NCBI RefSeq assembly: GCF_015706575.1
Contig: NW_024037056.1
Span: 8,445,176-8,509,175, forward strand
Direction: 5' to 3'
Origin: Patiria miniata
Lineage: Eukaryota; Echinodermata; Asteroidea; Valvatida; Asterinidae
Length of the DNA stretch: 64,000 nucleotides
Of this stretch, positions 49,182 to 61,000 are shown one piece after another (position 1 is the first letter of the stretch; each line of letters starts with the position of its first letter). The notes under the pieces are model-generated. The model ran no database searches, was not told where the DNA came from, and was given only the letters and a program-made list of their open reading frames with translations. Position numbers and translations under genes: made by a program.

Positions 49182-49870
49182 TAGCCTTGGTCAAGGCGCT
49201 AGTTGTTATTCATCCGGCCGTAACGCGGTAAACGATATCTTCGCTAGTGCTATGCATGCAGTCATATGTCTATGCATGCAGTGCATTAAAAATACAGCGC
49301 GCACAGCGACTTCACGCGGCCACTATTTTTATGCAAATCAGTTGGACCCAATCTAGCGCCTTGGTTCAATCGTCCATGTGAGGTTTTGGGGGTGGTGCTC
49401 ATTATGTTAATAGCCTTAGCTGACCTTAAATGTCGTTTTCTTATTGGTCGATCGTTGCATGGAAACCATGCACGTACACGTTGTGTGTCTCTGCACACGG
49501 CACCAATGCACAAAAACTGTGGTTCCTGTCACGTCCGCAAAAGGCGAATAGCTGCAAATAATTTGATGACGTCCGGATTTACCAAGGTGTGATTGGACAC
49601 TCCACATATTAACCCCGCCTACACTTATCTGTATTCGCATACGAAGTCGTGCGCTAGAAATCCAGCGCAAAATAAAGAAAAACATAAGCTTTTGCCGACG
49701 ATTGAACCAAGGCGCTAGATTGGGTCCAACCGATTTGCATATAAATGTTGGCCGCGTGAGGTCGCTGTTCGCGCTGTATTTTTAATGCACCACATGCATA
49801 GCACTAGCGAGGATATCGTTTACCCCGCTACGGCCGGGATGAATAACAACTAGCACCTTGACCAAGGCTA
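49182..49870. mobile_element. long-TIR MULE-like element, 689 bp
   Basis: Inverse arms of about 180-190 bp, beginning TAGCCTTGGTCAAGGCGCTAG, separated by about 320 bp of non-coding sequence. A perfect 9-bp duplication CATCTGCCC flanks it (49173-49181, 49871-49879). Like the element at 38430 it starts TAGCC and has long arms, suggesting one superfamily. Confidence 0.9.
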
Positions 49871-50719
49871 CATCTGCCCCTGCAAATGTACATTGCCAGA
49901 TCGTGTTTACACAGCCTCCGATATTAACTGGTTATTGAGCAATGTTTTTTTTTTAACTTTTACATTGATTCACATGTCACTTGACCACTAAATAAATACT
50001 GCATATTACTGTTCAACATTTAGTCAGCAGTTTCAGGCAGTGCAGCGAGTGTGTTTGTTTAGGGCAGGCAAGTGACTGAAAAGTACCTGCTAATAACTGA
50101 TAATTTTAAAGGTCTCTTTGGTAATACTCTATATATGTAGTATTTATAAACCCACATGACCAATATGTATGGTAAATAAACAAGAAATCAACAGAAATGC
50201 TGTTGTAATCAATGTTTCTTCAAATCTGAGAAGAGAAATTTGTAGAGAGGGATTGAAGGGAAAGGGGCTAGTTTAATCTCTTAATCTTTTCAGTCCAAAA
50301 ATCAAAACAAGTCAAAAACTAGACGTTGCCAACCATTTTGTTCAACAATTTTACTTTGTTTTATGAAACACCCCTCTGACTTTAATATGGAATGTCCCTC
50401 TATAACTCTTACCTTATAAGGAGATTGGCGTGCACGTCGCACGTACTGCGCAATGTAGCGCAATACATAGCTGGGCTAGTGTAGTGTGTGAATTTCGCAC
50501 AATTAAATACTGATTCACTGGTACATTTGCACATGCATACGTGAGGAATGTGAATGTTCAACCAATGAAACGTTAAAAGGCACCGGATTTCATGGGAGTC
50601 CAAATTTCATGTAACACTGGAAAAGTGTTTGAGACCAGCTAGCCATGTCTTTATCATCCTTTAAGACCGGTCGTTTAAGACTGTCTTAGGTATTTACGAA
50701 CATAAATTAATGCCTAAGA
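49871..50719. other. intergenic, no gene seen
   Basis: Short AT-rich sequence. A segment at about 50280-50470 resembles 56880-57070 (CAACAATTTTACTT, AAACACCCCT, TGCGTACTGCG-like), so another dispersed repeat is present. Confidence 0.45.
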
Positions 50720-51694
50720 CTAGGTTTACACTATGTTCCCGGCGGTCACGGCAGCCCCGTTTGCCCGAAACGTAGTGCGCCGTGGGATTTTGGCAATTAT
50801 TTTTTCTCCGTAGTCAAGTTTTTTTTAGGTCCTGCTAAGTTTTCTCATGGTCTATCACGTTATCTGTGATGGGCCGTGGGGGGAAAGGGGCTGCTGAGTC
50901 CCGGAGGCTCAAAGGCGCACTACGGTTCGGCCCGCGGTCTACCCTCCCGGCCTATCACGTTCTGATGGGTCCCTCTGGGGTCCCTCACGTTCTAATCAAA
51001 GTCTGACACGTTTTTCGCGTTCTGTCAAGGCTTTCTACAGATGAAATGTGTATGCCGGGCAGCTTCGAAGCAAGTTTATGCCCACGGTATGAAAAGAAAG
51101 CCTACCGAGCAATAGCAATCATTGTATGCTTTTATACTCCCTCCCAGACCGCGCTCGCCGTATCAGACCGTAGTAAAACGCAACTCGCCGCATCGCACCG
51201 CATCACACCGGGCCTGTAAACCGTCACACATCTGGACGCGCCGTGATTGAACGCGACGAAACGGCTACCGTACACCCTAGCTTGCCGTGAGAAACGAAGC
51301 AAAACGCGACAAAACGCGCAGCAGCCGTGACAAAACGCCTGCTAAACGCGGCAGAACGTGACATAACTTGAAAGGACCGGTAAGATGCCGGGGAATGAAC
51401 ATGCTTCCCGTCCCACTACGGACCGTCTCCAAGTTTTATTACGGCCTATCACGTACTGTCACGTTTTGTTACGTTCACCCCATTTTACTACGGCCTACTA
51501 GGTTTCTCATCCGCAGTGTGACTGCCGTGGCAAATTTTTTGACAGTTTAAAAATCTGGCCCGGCATCTACGGCAATCACGGACTGTCACGTTTGCCCATT
51601 CCGTCCCCCGGCGTTGTCTCACGTCCATACCGTTTTGTCCACGGTGGCCAGAAACGTGATTGCCGTGGCCGCCTGGAACATAGTGTAAACCTAG
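50720..51694. mobile_element. TIR element with CACGG-rich interior
   Basis: A 975-bp segment bounded by CTAGGTTTACACTATGTTCC and its inverse. If the element starts at the T, the 9-bp flanks are GCCTAAGAC and GCCTTAAAG (6 of 9 match), a possible decayed duplication like those of the TAGCC elements. The interior is unusually GC-rich and filled with irregular ACGGCCTATCACG, CGTGACAAAACG and CACGTT motifs on both strands. Confidence 0.75.
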
Positions 51695-52086
51695 CCTTAA
51701 AGCATGATAATTGATACAAACCACACCTTTCGTGGGGTGCACCACGAAGTGATGTATCATCTACGCACTTTGTGCACACAATGCGTCACTTCATGGTGCG
51801 ACCGACGCTTTGTAAATGTATAATGTACTGATATTCATGATAGCATTGATTTTTGCATTGATCATTTAAGAACTTTTTGGATGACCACACACCCTGATGT
51901 TCAGCTGCACTTGTTGGGCAGGTGTGTTCCCAACGGTCCATAACCAAATGAATGATCACGCCCCAAAGGAAGGTCCACGCCCTGATGATTGACCCTGAGG
52001 GGGCAGAGGGGCATCCACACACCAATGAAGGACCACACCCAGATGAATGACCACGCCTTGATGAAAGGCCACAACCTGATGAAATG

Positions 52087-55000
52087 CTACAATAGGCTGG
52101 TTTTCCGTGAGCCTTTAATGTTCTTCATGATGTCCATGCCTGTAGAGAAATCTAGTAATGCACTGAATGCTCCAACTGGTAGAATCCTGAAAAAAATAAA
52201 AACAATATTCATGTCATATGTTGAGATAAGAAATCAGTGAAAATCCAAACAGATAAAATTAATTTAAGATAAATGAGAGACAGCCTTTGAGCAAACCAGG
52301 CTAGACTGTATGAATCATAGGCAACTAATGAGACGAGTGATACAAGGTGAGTAAAAAAACGAAACCCAAATGTCGGGACTATTGTTCGAGTGAAGTTCTG
52401 CATGTAGCACTTTCAAAATCTAGAATTTGAAAGCCCAATTCATAAGCTTTCTTTTAGTACAAGAATCATTCAAATCAATCATGTACTTTTCAAGTTACAG
52501 AATTTTAAACACAACCACCGTTTTAAAGTTCTGTCCACGGATCACAAAAAAGATGTGCGTTCTTTCAGCAAAACGAAAACAATTCACACACATCCCTATG
52601 TGATTTGTTTTCGTTTTGCTGAAACAACACTTACCTTTTTGTGATCCGTGGACAGAACTTTAAAACTGTGGTTGTGTTTAAAATTCCGTAACTTGAAAAT
52701 TACATGACTGATTTGAATGATTCTTGTACTAAAAGAAAGCTCATGAATTGAGCTTTCATATCCTAGATTTTAAAGGGCTACATACAGAACTTCACTAAAA
52801 CAATGGTCCCGACATTTGGTTTTCAGGTTTTTTTTTTACCCTAACCCTGTGTGTCATTTGAGTAGGAGACACTGCTGAGCAGGTTGACAACCTCAGATGT
52901 ACAAACCAGGCAGCTAATTAAAAGTCATGAAGTAATTTATTTCTTTTGTTTTACCGTGCAAAAAGTTTTGATAAAACACAGCCATTTGGATGAGGGATTC
53001 CACAATCTACAAACCACTATTAAACTGAACAAGTAGTGAATTGGTGGAATTCAACATGTTACTTACGCTTTGAAGATTGGTGTAAACCGCATGTACCACG
53101 GAATGAATATAACTTCCTGATCTGCCAAGACACCTCGCATGATCTGACTGACTGCATACTGGGGCTTCAGGGGCGATGGAAATCTGAATTAGAAAACAAA
53201 ATATGAGGGTGGAAAACAGGAAAGAAGCCTGAGGCAAATGAGAGGGAACAAGTAAAAGGATGTCCGAAATCTTACTTGTGGCAACATCTGAGCCCATACT
53301 GTTCCTTTCTGTTTTTGTTGTATTTGTTTATTGTTTCTCTGCGCCTTGAGCATCTCATTAAGGTGGATCTAGCACATTACACAGTTTTCTGCCTCGCGAG
53401 GCCGTGAGGCAAATCTGGCCTGTGTGTGGGCAACCTGAGCTACGTGCTGAGCCAAAAAATGTTACTAGCAAATGAAATCACACACTTTGTTCACGTGATT
53501 TCAAGATGGCGGCCCCCAACAAAAGTGTCAGCGAATGTATTTTAGAGGACAAAGCTAAAAGAGTGAGCTGAACTGACACAGCTATAAAACTACAAGAATA
53601 CTTCACCAGACGGCCTACCAACCTTGATCTGGCTCCTTCAAACATCCCTCTATCCAGCAGTGAAGGGCAAACCACAGACACTTTGACGTCTTTATTCATC
53701 TGTTTCAGCTCTAGGTCCAAAGCCTCAGAGAATCCCACACTGGCAAACTTGCTGGTACTCAGATCCACTAGACCGCCAATACCAATGAACCCAGATAGGG
53801 AGGCAATGTTAACGATGTGACCGTAGTTCCTCTCTATCATGCCTGGCAAGACAGCTTTTGTCATCTGTTCAACAAGAAAAACAAATGATGCAGTGTCTTC
53901 TAAATACATGTACTTATTCAATGATTAACAAGTTTAAAGGCAATGTTCACCACCTTACCACAGTCATTTTGTCCAGTACATTTTGGCCATTTATATTCTT
54001 GTTCTTAAAATACCTTAAACTTGTACAAGGGTTAAACCAAGTTACCATCCTGTGTTGAAGTCAAATTTTTAAAACTGTAGTGAACATTTTGTTGAGCAAA
54101 TGTTTTGAGAATAATCAAGTTCTTTAAATGTGGAGAGACATGGAGAATGCTATCACAGTAGTAAAACTAGACTGTCTCAGCAAACAAGCGCTAGCATAAT
54201 AATAAAATAATGGAGACTTGTAATGCGCCATGTCTGTCACAGTGACACTCCTGGTGCAGCATGTTCTGCAATGATCAAGTTTCTAAAGTACCTGTAATTA
54301 CATGTACATTTTGACTCTGACTTTAATTAGTTTTTTCATAGCTTGCAAGTAACCATATTTTTAACAGCTGTTATAAAACCACGCAAATGTTGGAATTTTT
54401 GGTTCGGAGGGTTTCGCAAATTTTACCATCTGAACAAACATGTTTATAATATGAGGTATAAATATTTCTTACCCAAAATGAAGCCATGATGTTGAGATCC
54501 ATAACTCTCTGTATGATTGCGTCAGGACAGTCTAGTAATCTCCGTGCACTGACGATACCAGCGTTATTCACCAAGATGTCCACCTTACCGGTATCTCGGA
54601 AGATATCACTCATAACTCTGCATGATCCAACCACACATTGACAATCAGTGGCATAATGGTGGCCGAATTTGCAGGGCATGGACACTCAAGGGGCCTCATT
54701 TTCTGGAGGGGGCACTCAATGGTTTTTGTAACAATATAAAAAGCTCATATTTTTGTATTGTTTGGGGAGTCAGGTTGGCGTAGCGGTCCTTTCCTCGCCT
54801 TCCACCACTGTGACCTGGGTTCGAATCCTGGCTGGGCCAATATGGATTGGGTTTTCAGTCCCTGCCTGATTCCATGGGTTTTTCCCAGAATATTCTTCTA
54901 GGCTTTTCCTCCCACCTCTAAAACTGTCATTTCTTCTCATTCACTTCTCTCTACAGATTTCTTCAGGCTTTCGAGCTTAGGGCTAGGGCGCTATTTAGGG

Positions 55001-58000
55001 AATCCTTGGTTTCAGTACCAGGAGTAATAAATAAATATTTGTCTTCCCTATATCCTGAGTGGGAAAGAAAAAAAAAAGGGGAGGGCACAGGCCTTGACCC
55101 CACTGTGCCCCCCCCCCCCAGTTAAGCCATTGTTAACAATAAATGACTCCTGTCACATTAACTCACATTCCATTTTCTACACAGGGTATCCTTGGTAAGT
55201 TTTCACACCACACTAACCAAGGCAGCGTGCATACATGCATGGAGGTAGGAATAGACTGGATATAGTGACAATGAATGCACACAATGTGCACTCATGAATA
55301 TCACAGCAAAACAAAGGCATTGCCCTCCAAGATGGCTGCTAAAATTGCTTGCTCTGGTCTACTGCATGTACTCATATTGTTTAATTTCCATACATCACAA
55401 TAAATAATGTATGACAGTTATTTATAAATGCACAGGGGGTGATGAATGGTGGATACCAGGCAAAAAGCAAACGCATAAAGTACGTTTGTACAGTGTATGT
55501 GGCTGTAGTGGCATAACCCCCACAGCCTGTATGTACGCATGTAATACATGATGTACCAAGGTACTGCACAATGTAAAACAAAAAATATATGTCATATCCA
55601 TAGTCATCTCCAGCCTGGGTTAGTCACATCACATCCACAGCATGGGGGGGGGGATATCAATGTGGTTTTAGCCTTTCATGAATCTAACCCTTGCTCTATG
55701 ATCTGTTACAGTTATGATTTCTGAAATGCATGCATCTTAACCTCCCCCCCCCCCCAAAAAAAATATTCAAAGCAAAAAACTAGAGATTAGTGGTTGCCCC
55801 AATTACAAATGTAAGAAAACATAAAGTAGATCTTACTTTCAGTAGTCAATTGGTTTTCACTGCTTTTCTTTTATTCTCATATGAAATGAAAGTTTAAGTT
55901 ACATATGAACATGCATGGAGGCAATGCTACATTTCCACATCTTTATGCCTAATACCTGTATAACAGTGCTACCGGTAGCATGCACACTACACAGAGGAAT
56001 GAAACAATCACCATTCAAATCAAACTTGTAAAAATGACAAGCAAAGGTTAATTGTGCTTATCGGTAGAATTGCATCAACACAGCTTGTGAAATATGTCCA
56101 ATTGGATATACAAATGGACATGAACACGCCAAATCTGAGACAAACAAAACTTAATGTACACAATTACATAGGGTTGTCGAAGGGGCGTGGCTAACTCGTA
56201 AACGGCGATCGATCAATTGTCTCAGGGGCATTAACTCCCAAGCTGCATCCTAAGGCTATCTACCTGAGTAATATTTATGGCAGTCCCAATAGAATATGTG
56301 ATATACGGGTAAACAAATGTTTGTAAGAAGTTGATTTTTAATTTTTGAAAAGGTTATGGTCATTGAATTAAGTTTTCCTCCTCGATCCCTTTCATTTAAT
56401 CGAAGACCAGGCATGCAGATCTCAGTTGTGATCCTTTTTTGAAAAGATTATGCTAAAGACCATAATTTAACAACTAGTATAATTTCAGAGACAAAATATT
56501 ACATGTATAAAATGTTTTTCACAGACTTAATTAAAAACAATAAAAATATTGTTTAGCTTGAAAAAAACCTCACAACACAATATTTCCCGTCCAGTAGTGT
56601 TTGATTCTTGTACGTGTATTTGGTGGTAAGTAAATCAAGCCATTCACATCTGAGATGTTATTTTAAATTACGGCATAAATAGGACTATGTGTTTGGCCGG
56701 TTTTAAACAAGTATGTTTAAAACCAGCTAGTGGCCTGGACACGGATAATGGCCCGAGCCGAAGGCGAGGGTCATTGTCCCTGACCAGGCCCCTAGCTGGA
56801 TTTAAACATGTACTTGTTTAATATTTAAAGGCCAAGCACGTATTATTCCCATTCATTAATGCCTTTCAGCATGTTCAGTCAAAAATTCAAAACAAGTCAG
56901 AAATTCACAGATTTCCAACAATATTTTTTTCAACAATTTTACTTCAGGTTTTGGGAAACACCCCTGGTCATATCTATGGTGTGTACCTTGAGTGCGCAGT
57001 GCTAAAAAATCTCCTATTTTGAAATTGGCGTGCGCCAGGTGCGTACTGCGTGATGTGGCGCAAACACAGCAATGTTTTACCGGCTACTTAAACCCACCCA
57101 GGTTACAGGCTTTGGACCAATAGAAATGGGTAAACTGTCTCAGGTATTGATGAATAAGAATTACGGAATGTACCTTACATACAACATGTACATATATACA
57201 TGTAGGTAAATGTATGCAACATTCAGCAAGGTTAAGCTGTACGATAATGCGTGCACTTCTAGCCAATCAATTATACAAATGTAACAACTGTTCTGAAGTT
57301 TAGATCTTCACATGAAATTGGCATAGCCATATTGCTCATTTTTCCTACCGTAGGAAAAGATGAGCAGCAAAACATTTTTTTAAAGATTATTTACGGTTTT
57401 AACAGGGCAGCAAGAAACACTAACCAGTCCTTCTGATTTGAGGGGTGCGATCACACCCCCACGCCATTGCACGCCTAAAAGCTTCCCGAGAAGTGTGAAT
57501 AATTGCACGCCTGAATTTCCCTGAACCACATAAACACACACCTAGAAAATAACGCACCTAGAAAAAACACACACCTAGAAAAATCCAGCTGTGCCTTTTC
57601 CACACGCCTGTGATTTTCAAATCAGAAGGACTGACTAGCATACCGTAAAAACCCCAAATTAAATACATAGGCCTACACATGCACTAAAATTGCACCTGCA
57701 ATCCTTCTTTAGGTTACATGTATCTTTTTCTTAAAGACCTGTGCAGTAAAAACCACTAAGCTACAAAATAACCAGTTCTGTCAGAGCCTATTCAATGAAT
57801 ACAGCATCCTTGAGCATGCATGACAATGTTCAAGGCCCTATTGCTGCTGCTCAGGAGAGGTTTTCTGTCCTACACCCTATAGATACATTAATGTACCGGG
57901 TACGGTGTACATGTACATGCGTGTACAGTATGGCTGTTTCAACTGGTGGTTGTTGGTTGATCATCTTCATCCATCTGTACATCATCACTTGGTGGTTGTT

Positions 58001-61000
58001 GCTTGCTTGTGCCTTGCCTTCGTGCCTTGGACTTCCTTTGATTTTTCTTTTTGAGAAGAAAAGTTGTTTTCCTGTTTATCTCGAATTGCTCTTCACCTAG
58101 CTGGCGCAACCTGGATCTTAGTTCCTCTGCTTGTTGTTCAAATGCAGCTGCCTCCTCATACATTTGGGAAGCAGATGCTATCTCCTTTCCCTTTTGAAAG
58201 TATTCCAATTGAGTCTCCAGGCTTCTGGTTTGGTCAGCAATCTCTTCCAACCTCTCGTTCCTTGCCTTGGCTCTTGAATAAGTCTTGGTATATGTTCCGC
58301 TGACTTGTTTCCCCAGTACCTTGCTCCTAGTTTTGTTTCCGTGTGCGTAGTCATACCCACAGTCATGCAAGGCTTTCCTTGCCGCTGTCAGAAGATGACC
58401 TCTGTTTTCAAGGAGAGCAGGGTTAGCTTTCACCAGTAAGAAAGCTTCCTTGTTGATGTGTTGCTGGTATCTGTTCAGCTTCCCACCACTTTTCCCAAAT
58501 ATCTGGGACTTGTGTTTTAACTCCTCCTCATCAACTGATGTGTCATCCACAAAGCTCTGTATGGGTGGTTTACTTCGTACCTTACGTTTGCGCTTAGTGA
58601 CTTTTGGAGTCACTTGCTTAAGCGTCTTATTATTAGGTTTGTCTTTTTGGGTACCAGCTGTGCTGGAACTGGACTGAGCTTGAGATGAGGGGTTGCACGT
58701 TGAGAAATGAAGGAGAAACTTCTCATGACTTGATGTAACATGGTCTTCAACATCAATGTATTCATCAAACGTCTTGTCAAACAGCAGAATGCGTTGTAAT
58801 TTTGAAGTGCCAAGACTTGGGCAGACACTTCTGGCCGCCCTTTGAAGTTCCTCCATTGTGTTTGCACGGACTGGTTTCTTCAGGATTTCGTTGCCATTCA
58901 GTAAGATGGTGGCCAAGACGAGAGGTTTGGAAACAGACATCTTGGACATCTGGGGGAAAAATAATACAATTTCACTTAGCCAAGATATCATTTCTTTTAA
59001 GTTGAAATCTGTCAGAATGCAAGACATCATCCTCCATGATGTTCAGTAATTGCAAAACATTTCAAAAAGAATTGGGAACTGAAAAACACAGTCAAAATTT
59101 TCAACTAAAATACTCCGCTTATTTTTTTGAAGGCTCACTTGCATGAATACTTTCACACTACATGTACATGTAGACTTCACCCACCCCACAATCTCTAGAT
59201 AGTCTTTCCAATATTTTATGTAACAAATATGTACATGTGTAACCCTGACCCAAAAAGAGGTCTTGGGTTATAGTATTATTTTATATGACTGTGTTTACTA
59301 TTTGCATGATTTCCCTTTTCTAATCTTTTATGATGTTTCATCTTTTCTACTGGTGACTTGTGTTCCAGTAGACCTTTGATCTTTTTCCTACTTTTGTTAA
59401 AGCCTGTCTTTGATCTTGCCCACTTCCTGGAAGAATAGAGGATGTCTTTTGTGTCCTCTGCCTTTTATTACTGACTGGTGCCCCAGTTGTGTACTCCTCC
59501 AGGAGCTAAGCAGGATGTAGGGACACTTAATCCCTGGTTGTTGATCACACCTTGCAGAAGCTGTGAAAACCACAAACTCTGCTGAGTGTTCATCTGCCTG
59601 GTTACTAACTGACCAATCAGTATTAGAGTCTTGTGTGACAATTTGAAGTTTGACCAATGAGAGCCTGGCTAGTCATGTGATCAGGGCATGGTCTTGGTGC
59701 TAGCTGCCCCAAAATTTTAGCAGAGCTTGGCATTCCTGATTCTGCCACCGTGCTGACTGCATGCCTGCCATTTTCACCAGCCATTTTGCATCATTTTGTT
59801 GTTCGATTGGAGGATCCTGATCCCAAGTTCCCTCCTTTTTGCACGAATGTTGGCTCTCTGTTTTAGGTAAGTTGAGTAAATTTTTATCATGTTTAGATTA
59901 TCGTAGTCATTACCTTTTCACTGTGACTTTTGTAAGTTGTGAAGAGAATCGCTTAAATTGATTTTCTATGAAGTCTGGACTTCACGAATTTTAGTAAGGC
60001 TAGACAAATTCATGAGAGAGAGACTTACCATTTTGTATATTATTACCAAGGTTAATGATGTTCTGAGAGATTCTAAAAGGATATTCAATTGGAGAGTTTT
60101 GCATCTTTTATTGCTACCTTTAGACAAGTGTTTTAGCAAATTGCGTAGTAAATTGGATCTGTGTATTTTTTAGTTTATCTTTGAAGTACATGTAGTGGTT
60201 TGAGGTCAAACCAAGAATGAGTATTGCTCCAGATTTTATTCAGCATTGTGTACAGATTTTTGTATTTTTATAAAGTCAGGATTTACCACCCATCATATCC
60301 ATGATGTTTCTGTGGTAAACTGACTATAGTCCTACAGTCTGGACTGATTAGCTGTTTTTGTTGAAGTTCTATTCCACGGTTGCAACTTACGGTACTTGTT
60401 TAAGTACTTTACGAATATTTGACTATTTTCTTGTGATTTGATCTACCCAAACTCAAAGACACAAACTGATGTCTTGTGATAGAGTTTTGGGTTACACAAG
60501 AAAAGCTGCACACTTGTGTAATATAAATTGTAGGTTCTTAGAATTGGTGTTTGCATATTATTTTTTATGGACCGAAACTTAGAGATCTACATTTGAGGTT
60601 ATCTCATGATCAAGTTTTGGAAGTTAGTTTTCCCGTACATAACAGTTCGATTAGGAGTTGGAGTTCCTTTATTTTATTTGTGTCTCATGTACGAGACTGA
60701 GAAAATTTGGTCCTTTGATCGTTCCTGGCTTTTGAAGTCGTTCAAAGTCAATAGGTTAGATTATTGTCTAAGAAGTACTAGGCGACAAGTTGATTTCTTT
60801 GATATTTTTCTATAATGAAGAGTTTTTCTGTGCATGTTAATTAACATGTAAGTTAACATTCAATTTAAAGTTTCGCACATGATGTGTGATTATGGAAGTG
60901 TGTTGTTTACATGTAGAAAAGTCAGCCATTTTGGTCCGACTTCGTAGTGATAGATAATATTAGTAATGTGGCATGGACCACCATGTAACTCTCTGTTTTA

